Shown here: positions 1 to 7,515 of the stretch, piece by piece | Numbering within the stretch: the stretch's first letter is position 1 | Layout of the letters: the number at the start of each line of letters is the position of its first letter | Source of the DNA: DATMFV01 sp964651005 | GTDB lineage: Bacteria; Verrucomicrobiota; Verrucomicrobiia; Chthoniobacterales; Chthoniobacteraceae | Length of the DNA: 19,019 bases | Reading direction: 5' to 3' | Assembly (NCBI GenBank): GCA_964651005.1 | Contig: CAZYVL010000044.1 | Span: 1 to 19,019 of the forward strand | Notes under the pieces: model-generated | What the model saw: only the letters and a program-made list of their open reading frames with translations | Databases searched by the model: none | What the model was told of the DNA's origin: nothing | Made by a program: the position numbers and the translations under genes

Positions 1-198
1 AAGGTGTGCAACCGCTTCAAGGCGGACATCTGGGTCGAGAAGGATGGCGAACAGGTCAACGGCAAAAGCATCATGGGCCTCATGATGCTCGCCGCAGGCC
101 AGGGTTCGAAGCTCCTCATCATCTGCGAAGGCGCGGATGCGGAGAAGGCGATGCAGGAGATCGAGGCGCTTGTGGCCCGCCGCTTCGACGAAGATTGA
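1..198 (+). CDS. ptsH: HPr phosphocarrier protein, C-terminal part
   Basis: This is the last 65 residues of an HPr-family phosphocarrier, which accepts phosphate from enzyme I and passes it to sugar-specific EIIA proteins in the cytoplasm. The 5' end is outside the window, so the catalytic histidine (His15 in characterised HPr) cannot be seen. The open frame runs from base 1; the GTG at base 4 is internal, not the start. The fragment contains the diagnostic block NGKSIMGLMMLAAGQG. Its serine (codon 67-69) matches Ser46, the regulatory site phosphorylated by HPr kinase/phosphorylase in Gram-positive bacteria and many non-enteric Gram-negatives. The following stretch GSKLLIICEGADAEKAM fits the last strand and helix of the fold. 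Enzyme I lies downstream on the same strand after 332 bases, the classic ptsH-ptsI order. Identification is confident; regulation by HPr kinase is inferred from the conserved site. Confidence 0.93.
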   Translation, partial: KVCNRFKADIWVEKDGEQVNGKSIMGLMMLAAGQGSKLLIICEGADAEKAMQEIEALVARRFDED

Positions 199-203
199 GC
201 GCC

Positions 204-225
204 CCCTCTCCCGGAAAGGGGAGGG
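204..225 (+). terminator. hairpin after HPr, possible weak terminator or processing site
   Basis: Six bases after the HPr stop, CCCTCTCCC (204-212) can pair with GGGGAGGG (218-225) around the loop GGAAA, with one bulged T. No T-run follows, so it is not a standard intrinsic terminator. It could lower read-through into ptsI or stabilise the HPr mRNA 3' end. Confidence 0.3.
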
Positions 226-234
226 AAGCCCGGG

Positions 235-270
235 GATCGCGGAGATCGCAAAGATCGCAAAGATCAATTT
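235..270. repeat. 9-base tandem repeat, four units
   Basis: Four consecutive 9-base units read GATCGCGGA, GATCGCAAA, GATCGCAAA and GATCAATTT. The middle two are identical and the outer two degenerate. The array is intergenic. It has the same period, though not the same sequence, as the arrays at 7331 and 16762. Confidence 0.75.
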
Positions 271-530
271 CCAGCCGTCGGTCGTTCCGGTTTCCGCCGG
301 GGGCCGCTCTGTTGTTTGCCGACTTTTCTTCAGTCTCCCCGGTCTCCCCCGAGCCTGCCTCGCGGCGGGGACCAGTCTCTCGCCGGGGATTTCGCTTTCC
401 CTCCGCCTCAAAACCTCCGAGGCTTTGCCGCCGGGTGATAAACCGACCCTTGTTCCCGGCGTGTTTCTGATCGAATTTTCTTGATGCTCCACAAACCGCC
501 CGGCATGAACAAAGGGTTTTTTCTGCGGCA

Positions 531-2297
531 ATGAGCGAAATCCAGCAGCGAGTCGAAAAACGCTTTCACGGGGTAGGTGTCTCACCTGGCATTGCCCGGG
601 GGACGGCGTTCGTCCTCCGGCCTGAAGACGACGAACCGCCGAGCCGCCGGATCGAGGAGAGCGAAATCCCCACCGAGATCGCCCGCTTCGAGGCGGCGCT
701 CATCCAGACCCGCGCCCAGATCCTGGAGATGCAGCAGCGCATCGCGGAGGCGATCGGCGCGAAGGACGCGGGGATCTTCGACGCGCACCTCCTCGTGGTC
801 GAGGACCGCACGCTCATCGACGAGGTGCTCCGCACGCTCAAGCGCGAGCAATGGAACATCGAGCATGTGTTCCAGACGGTGGCCAACCGGTATTCGCGCA
901 CGCTCAGCGAGATCGACGACCCGTACCTGCGGGAGCGCGCGCTCGACATTAACGACGTCACCCGGCGCGTGGTGCATAACCTGATGGGGAAGACCGGGCG
1001 GAGCCTTTCCGACGTGGAGACGCCGCACCTGCTCGTCGCGCACAACCTGACGCCCTCGGACACCGCGCAGCTCAACCGGCAGCTCGTGCTCGGCTTCGCC
1101 ACGGATGTCGGCAGCCGCACCTCGCACACGGCGATCATGGCGCGCTCGCTCAACATCCCGGCGGTGGTCGGGTTGCACGATGTCAGCGATGCGATCCAGA
1201 GCGGCGACCCGTTGCTGCTCGACGGCTACAACGGCTTCCTGATCGTCAACCCGAGCGACCAGACGCTCTGGGAATACGGAGAGCTGGAGGTCAAGAAGAT
1301 CGCCGTCGAGGAGAAGCTCACGGAACTGCGCGAGACGCCCTCCACCACGCTCGACGGGCGGCACATCACCCTTTCCGCCAATATCGAGATGCCCGGCGAC
1401 GTGGAGCTCGTCAAGAAGAGCGGCGCGGAGGGGATCGGCCTCTACCGGACGGAGTTTTTCTATCTCAACAAGGAGGAGCTTCCCAACGAGGAGGAGCAGT
1501 ACGAGAACTATTGCCAGGTGGCCCGCGAGGTGATGCCGCACTCCGTCATCATCCGCACGCTCGACCTCGGCGGTGACAAGTTCATGAGCGCGCTGCACCT
1601 GCCCGAGGAGTTGAACCCGTTCCTGGGCTGGCGCGCGATCCGGTTTTGCCTGGAGCGGGTCGATGTCTTCAAGACACAGTTGCGGGCGATCCTCCGCGCG
1701 AGCGCCGGGGGGAACATCCGCATGATGTACCCGATGATCTCCGGCGTGGACGAACTCCGGCGCGCGAACGCCGTTCTGGAGGAGTGCCGCGAGGAGCTGC
1801 GGGCGGAGGGCAAGCCGTTTAACGAAGCGATGGAAGTCGGCGCGATGATCGAGGTTCCCAGCGCCGCGCTGGCCGCCGACCTGCTCGCCCGCGAGGTCGA
1901 TTTTTTCAGCATCGGCACCAACGACCTGATCCAGTACACCATCGCCGTGGACCGGGTCAACGAGCGGATCGCCCATCTCTACGAGCCGACCCACCCGTCG
2001 ATCATCCGGCTTCTGAAAATCGTCGTCAACGCCGCCCATGCCCACAATCTCTGGGTCGGGGTCTGCGGCGAGATGGCTGCGGAGATCGCCTTGACGCCGC
2101 TGCTCGTCGGCCTGGGCGTGGACGAGTTGAGCACCGGGGCGGCGCTGGTCCCGCGCGTGAAGCGGGCGGTGCGCAGCCTTGATGTCGGCGTCTGTCTCCA
2201 GCTTGTGGACGAGGTGAAGAACATGGATTCGGCCGCCGCCATCATGGAGCGGTGCGAATCGGTCGCCCGGGCGCACTACCCGGAGTTGATGAGTTGA
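531..2297 (+). CDS. ptsI: phosphoenolpyruvate-protein phosphotransferase (PTS enzyme I)
   Basis: Enzyme I takes phosphate from phosphoenolpyruvate onto a histidine and passes it to HPr, the first step of the PTS relay. The 588 residues are close to the usual length of about 570-590. The N-terminal domain (about 10-150) includes the HPr-binding helices. The phosphohistidine motif GSRTSHTAIMAR follows, with the active His at residue 199. The C-terminal TIM-barrel (about 260-575) contains GLYRTEFFYLN and DLGGDKF, which bind PEP. The catalytic cysteine motif VGVCGEMA has its Cys at about 512. All catalytic elements are present, so the enzyme looks functional. The ATG at 531 gives the expected N-terminus (KRFHGVGVSPGIARG), but no Shine-Dalgarno sequence precedes it. 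The last codons and the TGA lie inside an 8-base tandem repeat that starts at 2283. HPr is upstream on the same strand. Confidence 0.97.
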   Translation: MSEIQQRVEKRFHGVGVSPGIARGTAFVLRPEDDEPPSRRIEESEIPTEIARFEAALIQTRAQILEMQQRIAEAIGAKDAGIFDAHLLVVEDRTLIDEVLRTLKREQWNIEHVFQTVANRYSRTLSEIDDPYLRERALDINDVTRRVVHNLMGKTGRSLSDVETPHLLVAHNLTPSDTAQLNRQLVLGFATDVGSRTSHTAIMARSLNIPAVVGLHDVSDAIQSGDPLLLDGYNGFLIVNPSDQTLWEYGELEVKKIAVEEKLTELRETPSTTLDGRHITLSANIEMPGDVELVKKSGAEGIGLYRTEFFYLNKEELPNEEEQYENYCQVAREVMPHSVIIRTLDLGGDKFMSALHLPEELNPFLGWRAIRFCLERVDVFKTQLRAILRASAGGNIRMMYPMISGVDELRRANAVLEECREELRAEGKPFNEAMEVGAMIEVPSAALAADLLAREVDFFSIGTNDLIQYTIAVDRVNERIAHLYEPTHPSIIRLLKIVVNAAHAHNLWVGVCGEMAAEIALTPLLVGLGVDELSTGAALVPRVKRAVRSLDVGVCLQLVDEVKNMDSAAAIMERCESVARAHYPELMS

Positions 2298-2346
2298 TGA
2301 GTTGAGGCGTTGAGGCGTTGAGGCGTTGAGGCGTTGAGAGGTTGAT
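2283..2346. repeat. 8-base tandem repeat, eight units, overlapping the ptsI stop
   Basis: Eight head-to-tail 8-base units share the core GTTGA: GAGTTGAT twice, GAGTTGAG once, GCGTTGAG four times and AGGTTGAT once. The first two units supply the last codons and TGA of ptsI (2295-2297). The rest is intergenic. Confidence 0.92.
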
Positions 2347-2465
2347 GCGTAGGCGCGGAGGGGGTTGACGGGCCGGGGGTGTTGCCGCCTTCCCGGGAGG
2401 GAAATTTTGCATTTTCGGCGCGCTCCCGCCGTGCGGCTCGCGGGCGGGTTTCTACGCTCGGGGGC

Positions 2466-4436
2466 ATGATGAAAACCGCCTTAACGCTTACAGAAGAGCA
2501 GTTGCAACGGATGGCGCGCTACGTTCGGGAGCGCATCGAAGGGATCGAGTCGGCCCGGAGCCGGGGCTGGGTGGCCGAGCGCGAACGCTTCGAACGGGAG
2601 TGGGATGACGATTTCACGCACCGGAGCCGGGAGAACGCCGTCTTTGCCCGCTCCAACGAGTCGCTGAACATGGTCGGTTCCGGCGTGGACTATATCCGCT
2701 CCCGGATCGTGGAGGAGATCTTCGGGAGCAAGCCGTGGTTCTCGGTCGATTCGCGCTTGCGCGGGGCGCGGGGCGGATGCGGGCTGGCGGAAAGCCCGGA
2801 GCAGGTGGCCCGGCATCTCCGCTGGAAACTCGGCCAGGGGCAGATCGACTTCGAGGGGTTGTCCGTCGATCTCATCACGCAGGCGTGCAAGCTCGGCGAG
2901 TGCGTGGCGAAGATCTTTTACACGAGCGAGGAGGAGAGCTTCGAGCGGATCGCCACGATCCTCTGGAACACCGAAACCGACGCGCCGGTTCTCGGTGCCG
3001 ATGGCGATTTCATCTTCCGGGAGGAGAGCGCCACGCCGGAACCGGAGCAGGAAGAGAGGGAGGGGGAGGAGTGGCGGCCCGGGGAGCCGAGCAGCCCGGC
3101 GTGCGGAAAGCATCCGGTGCCGCTGGAGCCGCCGCCAGGCTGTTGCTGGAAGGAGCAGATCGTCTCCGAAGAGCGCGTCCACTACAGCGGGGCGAAGGCC
3201 ATGCCGCTGCACTACAAGGATTTCTACTGCCCGCTTAACGCCCCCTCTCTCCACGAGGCCGATTTCGTCGCGCACATGACTTCGATGCGTCTTTCCGATC
3301 TCTGCCGCCATCTTGGCCTCGCCCCGGAACGGCTCGCGGAGGAGGGCGGAGATCATCTCACGCAGGCGCTGCGCCACATTCGGGGTGTTGGGGCGAGCCG
3401 GGAGACGGAAGCGCGGCAGCCGCTTCCGGGCGAGGGGGAGGAGCCGGTGGTTGCGGATGCGGACCCGGAGTTCCGGCTGGTGGAGGCGTACTTCCAGTTC
3501 GACGCGCGGGGCGATGGGCGTTCCCGGCGGGTTTTCCTGATGATGGCGTATGATTTTGATCTTCCGCTCTTCTGGGAATACATCGCCAACGTCACGCCCG
3601 ACGGGCGGTATCCGTTCGAGGCGGTGGTTCTCAACAAGGAGCCGTACCGCTGGTACGGGCGGAGCTGGTTCAAGAAGTACGAAAAATTCCAGACGCTCAT
3701 CGACAAGCTCCTCAACCAGATCCTCTACCGCAACGACCTGGCGGCCAACCCGGTGACATTCCGCAGGCGCGAGGCCGTGGTGCAGTGGCAGGACGACCAG
3801 CCGTTCGAGATCGGCCCGGACAAGGTGTTCGACCTTAACGACGGCTACACCGCCTCCGACGCGCTCCAGAGCGCGAAGATTCCCGAACTCGACGAGCAGA
3901 CGCGATACCTGCTGGAGACGGCGGTATCGAGCTGGCGCACGCGCTCCGGCGTGACGACGGCGACGCAGGGGATGTTCGGCGGTCTCCCCTCCGAGAACAC
4001 GGCGACAGGCGTGGCGCAGATCGTCGCCAGCGGCACGACGATCTTCCGGCCGCAGGTCATGGACATCAAACGGGGGCTGGAGGCGGTGCTTCGGCAGTTG
4101 GTGACTTACCAATACACCTGCCAGGCGGCGGATGAGGCGTTCGACTACGTAGAGGGGGAGGAGCGGGGACGCGGGATTCTTTCGTGCGAGAGCGTGAAGG
4201 GGATGGAGTTCAACATCGAGCTGACGTTGACGCGCGCCCGCCAGCAGAGCCGCCTCGAAGCCGCACGGGCCGGGGCGGAGTTCTTCAGCAAGTTCCTCGC
4301 GCTGCCCGACGAGTTCAAGCCGGTGGCCGCGCCGCTTTACGCGACAATCTACAAGAACCTGGAGATCGAGCGCGCCGACGATTACTTCCAGAAAGCCGTG
4401 GAGATCGTCCAGGCGAGAGAGGAGGCGGGGGAATGA
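2466..4436 (+). CDS. phage portal-like protein, orphan
   Basis: The 656-residue product resembles portal proteins of tailed phages, the dodecameric ring at the capsid vertex through which DNA enters and leaves. An N-terminal segment, NESLNMVGSGVDYIRSRIVE followed by EIFGSKPWFSV (about 64-94), fits the portal opening. The core YRWYGRSWFKKYEKFQTLID through LLNQILYRNDLAANPV (about 394-430) matches the conserved segment in which arrival locations, Q and N residues precede a helix and 'NPV'. The block SENTATGVAQIVASGTT (about 509-525) fits the later conserved helix. An acidic, Pro-rich insertion lies at about 185-230. Two ATGs occur at 2466 and 2469; I chose the first, and neither has a clear Shine-Dalgarno. 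The frame is open further upstream but has no portal-like sequence. The gene is intact, with base composition like its neighbours. No terminase, protease, capsid or integrase is nearby. The 91-residue frame downstream overlaps by ATGA. Portal identity is from motif recognition, so moderately sure. Confidence 0.68.
   Translation: MMKTALTLTEEQLQRMARYVRERIEGIESARSRGWVAERERFEREWDDDFTHRSRENAVFARSNESLNMVGSGVDYIRSRIVEEIFGSKPWFSVDSRLRGARGGCGLAESPEQVARHLRWKLGQGQIDFEGLSVDLITQACKLGECVAKIFYTSEEESFERIATILWNTETDAPVLGADGDFIFREESATPEPEQEEREGEEWRPGEPSSPACGKHPVPLEPPPGCCWKEQIVSEERVHYSGAKAMPLHYKDFYCPLNAPSLHEADFVAHMTSMRLSDLCRHLGLAPERLAEEGGDHLTQALRHIRGVGASRETEARQPLPGEGEEPVVADADPEFRLVEAYFQFDARGDGRSRRVFLMMAYDFDLPLFWEYIANVTPDGRYPFEAVVLNKEPYRWYGRSWFKKYEKFQTLIDKLLNQILYRNDLAANPVTFRRREAVVQWQDDQPFEIGPDKVFDLNDGYTASDALQSAKIPELDEQTRYLLETAVSSWRTRSGVTTATQGMFGGLPSENTATGVAQIVASGTTIFRPQVMDIKRGLEAVLRQLVTYQYTCQAADEAFDYVEGEERGRGILSCESVKGMEFNIELTLTRARQQSRLEAARAGAEFFSKFLALPDEFKPVAAPLYATIYKNLEIERADDYFQKAVEIVQAREEAGE
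4421..4425 (+). promoter_or_regulatory. strong ribosome binding site GGAGG
   Basis: GGAGG lies 7 bases before the ATG at 4433, inside the end of the portal-like gene. It is the clearest Shine-Dalgarno sequence in the window and supports this start. Confidence 0.7.
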
Positions 4437-4708
4437 CGCCGGAGAGGAAAATGGAGCGGGTGGCGGAGATCGCGGCGGAGCTGGCGTGGCTTAACCGGGT
4501 GCCGCCGGAGGCCGCCGCGCTCCTCGACCGGGAGGCGGAGCGCCTCGCGGCCTTTCACACGGAGCGGTGCTGCGATCCGCGCCTTTCGCCCGAGCGGAGC
4601 GCGCAGCACCGCGAGGCGCGGGCGTTGGCGCGCGGGCTGCTCGGGTTTTTCGAGAGGCGCAAGGCCGCGCTGCGCGAAGAGTTGGGCGCGCTGCGCGCCG
4701 GGCGGTGA
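4433..4708 (+). CDS. small hypothetical protein coupled to the portal-like gene
   Basis: The 91-residue product is not recognised. It is charged and mostly helical, rich in Glu, Arg, Ala and Leu, with probable coiled-coil character in the last third (about 62-90, LARGLLGFFERRKAALREEL). It has a CC pair at residues 46-47, no signal peptide and no membrane segment. The ATG overlaps the portal-like stop as ATGA and is preceded by GGAGG, which strongly suggests translational coupling and a shared role. In tailed phages small genes often sit between portal and capsid genes, but this one matches no family I can name. The convergent ABC-F gene ends 31 bases away. Confidence 0.65.
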   Translation: MTPERKMERVAEIAAELAWLNRVPPEAAALLDREAERLAAFHTERCCDPRLSPERSAQHREARALARGLLGFFERRKAALREELGALRAGR

Positions 4709-4739
4709 ATCGGGGATGGGGAGCGGGGGAACGGAGCGG

Positions 4740-6683
4740 TCAGCCTTGGCTCTCTTCCGCCACGAGGGCTTCCCACTCGGCGGTGAGGCGTTCGAGTTCT
4801 TCGGTGAGGGCGAGCAGTTCGCGGTTGAGCTGCATGGCGTTGCCGCCTGGGGCATAGCTCTCCGGCTTCTCCAGGGCGGCTGCCAACTCCTTCTGGCGGC
4901 TCTCGCGGCCCAGGATCTGCGTCTCCAGGGCGTGGACCCGCTTTTCGCGTTCGCGGCGCAGCGCGGCGGCGGCCTTGCGCTGTTCGGCCTCTTCGCGCCG
5001 CTGCTCCCGGCTCTCGCGCAGGCCGGGGGCCGGGGCGGCGGGAGTGGAGGGGGCGGGCGCGGAAGACGGTTGCGCGTTGGAGAGCTTCTCGCCCGCCGTG
5101 AGCGCGGCGCGGGCGGAGTGCGCGCGGCTTTTTTCGAGGTAGTACTGGTAGTCGCCCGCGTACGGGGTGAGCCGCCCGGCGCTGATGTGGAGCACGCTCC
5201 GGGCAAGGGCGCGGATGAAGTAAACATCGTGGCTGATGAAGATCAGCGTCCCCTCGTACTGCCCGAGCGCGCCGATGAGCGCGTCGATGGAACCGACGTC
5301 GAGGTGTGTCGTCGGCTCGTCCATGAGCAGGAGGTTGGGCGGATCGAGCAGCAGCTTCACCAGCGCGAGCCGCGTCTTCTCGCCGCCGCTCAGGACGGCG
5401 ACCGGCTTGAACACATCGTCACCCCGGAAGAGGAACGCGCCGAGCACGGTGCGCGCGCACTCCTCGGAGGGGGCGTTGGCGATCTCCTGCACGCTCTCCA
5501 GGACGGTGTGCCGCGGGTCGAGCATTTCAACACGGTGCTGGGAGAAGTAGCCGACCTTCACGTTGTGCCCAAGCAACCGCTCGCCGCGCTGCGGCTGGAG
5601 CGTTCCGGCGAGCAGCTTCAGAAGCGTCGATTTCCCCGCGCCGTTCGGGCCGACGAGGACGGTCCGCTGGCCGCGCTCCGCCGTGAAGTCGAGCCCCTGG
5701 TAAACGCGCAGATCGCCGTAAGCATAGTCCACCTCCTTGAGCGTGAGCACGCGCGCCCCGGCGCGGGGCGGCTGGGGGAAGGTGAAGTGGATGGTTTTCT
5801 GCGCGGCAAGCGGCGCGTCGATCTTCTCCATCCGCTCGATCTGCTTGAGCTTGCTCTGCGCCTGGGAGGCTTTGCTCGCCTTGGCGCGGAAGCGGTCGGC
5901 GAATCGCTGGAGCGCTTCGATCTCCTTTTGCTGGTTGCGGTAGGCGGCGAGATGTTGTTCCTCCCGGGCGGCCTTTTCGATGACGTACCGGTCCCAGTTG
6001 CCCCGGTAGCGGCGCAACTGCCGGTGGGCGATTTCGACGATGGAGCCGGTCAACGCGTTGAGAAACTCGCGGTCGTGCGAGATCATCAGGATCGCGCCCG
6101 GGTAGGTGCGCAGATAATCCTGGAACCAGACGAGCGATTCGAGGTCGAGGTGGTTCGTCGGCTCGTCGAGCAGCAGCAGATCGGGCTCCTGCACCAGCAG
6201 GCGAGCGAGATGCGCGCGCATGATCCAGCCGCCGCTCAACGTCCGCGCCGGGCGGTCAAAATCGGACGGGCGGAAGGCGAGACCCGCGAGGAGGCGCTTG
6301 GCCTTCGGCTCCAGCTGCCAGCCGCCCCGTTCGTCGAAGAGAGTGAGCGCGGCATGGTGCTCGGGAGCGTCGTCCGGGGTGGTCTTGAGAATGCGCTGCG
6401 CGTGGGCCAACTCCGGGTCGATGGCCATCGCGAGTTCGAGCACCGATTCGTCCCCCGCCGGCGCGCTCTCCTGCGGCAGATAGCCGAGCGTCGCCGACCG
6501 CTCCATGACGACGCGGCCTTCGTCGGGCGCGGCTTCGCCCAGGATCAGCGAGAAAAGCGTCGATTTGCCCGCGCCGTTCGGCCCGACAAGCCCCACCCGT
6601 TCACCACGGTTGACCTGAAGCGAAGCGTTCTCAAACAGAACACGCCCGCCGAAACTCTTACCAAGCTGGGAAATCGTAAGCAT
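4740..6683 (-). CDS. ABC-F family ATPase (YdiF/YheS-like)
   Basis: A 647-residue soluble tandem ATPase without membrane domains. ABC-F proteins bind the ribosomal E site and act in translation, some as antibiotic resistance factors. The first domain has Walker A GPNGAGKST (34-42), signature LSGGWIMRAHLARLL (149-163), Walker B LLLLDEPTNHLD (169-180) and H-loop ISHDREF. The second has Walker A (345-353), LSGGEKTRLALVKLL (431-445), LLLMDEPTTHLD (451-462) and ISHDVYF. The inter-domain linker (about 228-292) carries the RFRAKASKASQAQSKLKQIE pattern typical of this family. After about 520 there is an Ala/Pro-rich spacer, then a charged coiled coil (about 555-645), as in YheS/Uup-type proteins. The start CAT at 6681-6683 gives MLTISQLGKSFGG, the usual opening; the frame stays open upstream but that extension has no ABC homology. 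No Shine-Dalgarno precedes it. The exact subfamily and any drug specificity cannot be told from sequence alone. Confidence 0.95.
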   Translation of the reverse strand: MLTISQLGKSFGGRVLFENASLQVNRGERVGLVGPNGAGKSTLFSLILGEAAPDEGRVVMERSATLGYLPQESAPAGDESVLELAMAIDPELAHAQRILKTTPDDAPEHHAALTLFDERGGWQLEPKAKRLLAGLAFRPSDFDRPARTLSGGWIMRAHLARLLVQEPDLLLLDEPTNHLDLESLVWFQDYLRTYPGAILMISHDREFLNALTGSIVEIAHRQLRRYRGNWDRYVIEKAAREEQHLAAYRNQQKEIEALQRFADRFRAKASKASQAQSKLKQIERMEKIDAPLAAQKTIHFTFPQPPRAGARVLTLKEVDYAYGDLRVYQGLDFTAERGQRTVLVGPNGAGKSTLLKLLAGTLQPQRGERLLGHNVKVGYFSQHRVEMLDPRHTVLESVQEIANAPSEECARTVLGAFLFRGDDVFKPVAVLSGGEKTRLALVKLLLDPPNLLLMDEPTTHLDVGSIDALIGALGQYEGTLIFISHDVYFIRALARSVLHISAGRLTPYAGDYQYYLEKSRAHSARAALTAGEKLSNAQPSSAPAPSTPAAPAPGLRESREQRREEAEQRKAAAALRREREKRVHALETQILGRESRQKELAAALEKPESYAPGGNAMQLNRELLALTEELERLTAEWEALVAEESQG

Positions 6684-6940
6684 TGCGAAAGCGAAAGACT
6701 CTCGCGAGGTTGGGGGCGGCAAGCAAGCCTTCTCCGGGGAACACCCACGCCGGGTGCCGGGATGATTTGCGGGCGGGAGTTGACAAAACGGACAATCGGA
6801 AAAAAATCGCGGATCGCCTTCTATTGCCGGATCGATCTCCAAGGGCAAGGAATCCAACCTGGCATCATCCTCTTTTCGCCAGACAAGCAATCGCCGACTG
6901 TGGGATACCTTGTGGCGCAAAACACGGTAGACTAATCACG

Positions 6941-7392
6941 ATGAAAATCCCCATCCTTTCGACTTGTCTGCTGGCCGCGTTGGTCATGAGTAGCAACGCG
7001 CAAACGGAGTGGAACAAGGAAGAGCCGATGGTCCCCCCCGTGCCAGGAGCCACGCCGGTGAAAGCCATCATGCATCTCTCCGGGACTGGCGCGGTCATTC
7101 AGGAAAAAGGCGGGAAATGCGTCGTGACCGACTTCCTGCGTCCTTCCGGTGCTGCGGAGGCTGGCGTGCAAAAGGGGGATGTCATCACGCATGTGAACGG
7201 TGAGGAGGTGGCTTCGCTCACGCTTTCGGAAATCGCCCGACGGCTTCGCGGCGAGCCGGATACGAAAGTGACCCTGACCCTTCTACGGCCCGGGGAAACC
7301 CAACCCCGCGTCTACACCGTCGTCCGTCATCCGGTGAATCCGGTGAATCCGGTGAATCCGGTGAATCCGGTGAATCCGGTGAATCCGGTGAA
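6941..7392 (+). CDS. secreted PDZ-domain protein, 3' end lost in assembly gap
   Basis: The visible 150 residues begin with a signal peptide (MKIPILSTCLLAALVMSSNA, residues 1-20), followed by a PDZ domain (about 48-128). The PDZ has the carboxylate-binding-loop region and the typical PSGAAEAGVQKGDVITHVNG and LRGEPDTKVTLTLLR segments. PDZ domains in the periplasm usually bind exposed C-termini of substrates; no protease domain precedes this one, so it may be a free adaptor or scaffold. From residue 131 the frame runs into 9-base repeats that read as Pro-Val-Asn units and then into the Ns, so the true C-terminus is unknown. The repeat may be 3' flanking DNA read as protein or a real Pro/Val/Asn tail. 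The ATG at 6941 was chosen because the signal peptide starts there; an in-frame upstream extension has none. No Shine-Dalgarno is seen. Confidence 0.8.
7331..7392. repeat. 9-base tandem repeat CCGGTGAAT, entering the gap
   Basis: Six perfect copies of CCGGTGAAT and 8 bases of a seventh run directly into the Ns. The repeat is perfect throughout, which explains why the assembler stopped here. In the PDZ frame it reads as Pro-Val-Asn; on the other strand and in other frames it gives other simple repeats. Confidence 0.97.
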
Positions 7393-7492
7393 NNNNNNNN
7401 NNNNNNNNNNNNNNNNNNNNNNNNNNNNNNNNNNNNNNNNNNNNNNNNNNNNNNNNNNNNNNNNNNNNNNNNNNNNNNNNNNNNNNNNNNNN
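7393..7492. other. assembly gap, exactly 100 Ns
   Basis: One hundred consecutive Ns, a conventional placeholder for a scaffold gap of unknown length. Further repeat copies, the end of the PDZ gene and the promoter of the ClC gene may all lie in the missing sequence. Reading frames that cross it mean nothing. Confidence 0.97.
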
Positions 7493-7515
7493 TCCATCGA
7501 CTCCACGTTGCAACC

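Larger units (their letters stand above)
199..530. other. HPr-ptsI intergenic region
   Basis: This 332-base gap lies between two genes that are usually close together. I see the hairpin at 204-225, a 9-base tandem repeat at 235-270, and a pyrimidine-rich stretch around 322-350. No convincing coding sequence, tRNA or sigma-70 promoter is visible. A nine-codon ATG frame (505-534) ends in a TGA overlapping the ptsI ATG. The length suggests ptsI may have its own promoter, but I cannot locate one. Confidence 0.6.

Noticed and set aside
582..2276. Long minus-strand open frame opposite ptsI
   Set aside because: It is the mirror of a confident enzyme I gene in GC-rich DNA; its translation is low-complexity and rich in His, Arg and Asp, with no family features.
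2390..2408. Possible terminator after ptsI (TTCCC-GGGA-GGGAA then ATTTT)
   Set aside because: The stem is only 5 bases and the T-run is short.
2466..4708. Complete prophage
   Set aside because: No integrase, terminase, capsid, tail or lysis gene and no attachment-site repeats are visible around the portal-like gene.
6780..6808. TTGACA as a -35 box before the PDZ gene
   Set aside because: No acceptable -10 lies at 16-18 bases, and it is about 160 bases from the start codon.
4716..6935. Long plus-strand open frame of 739 codons opposite the ABC-F gene
   Set aside because: The minus strand has both ABC domains with all motifs; the opposite frame has only repetitive Gly, Arg, Leu and Val content.
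7331..7392. CRISPR array
   Set aside because: The units are 9 bases, contiguous and without spacers; the array is a simple tandem repeat.
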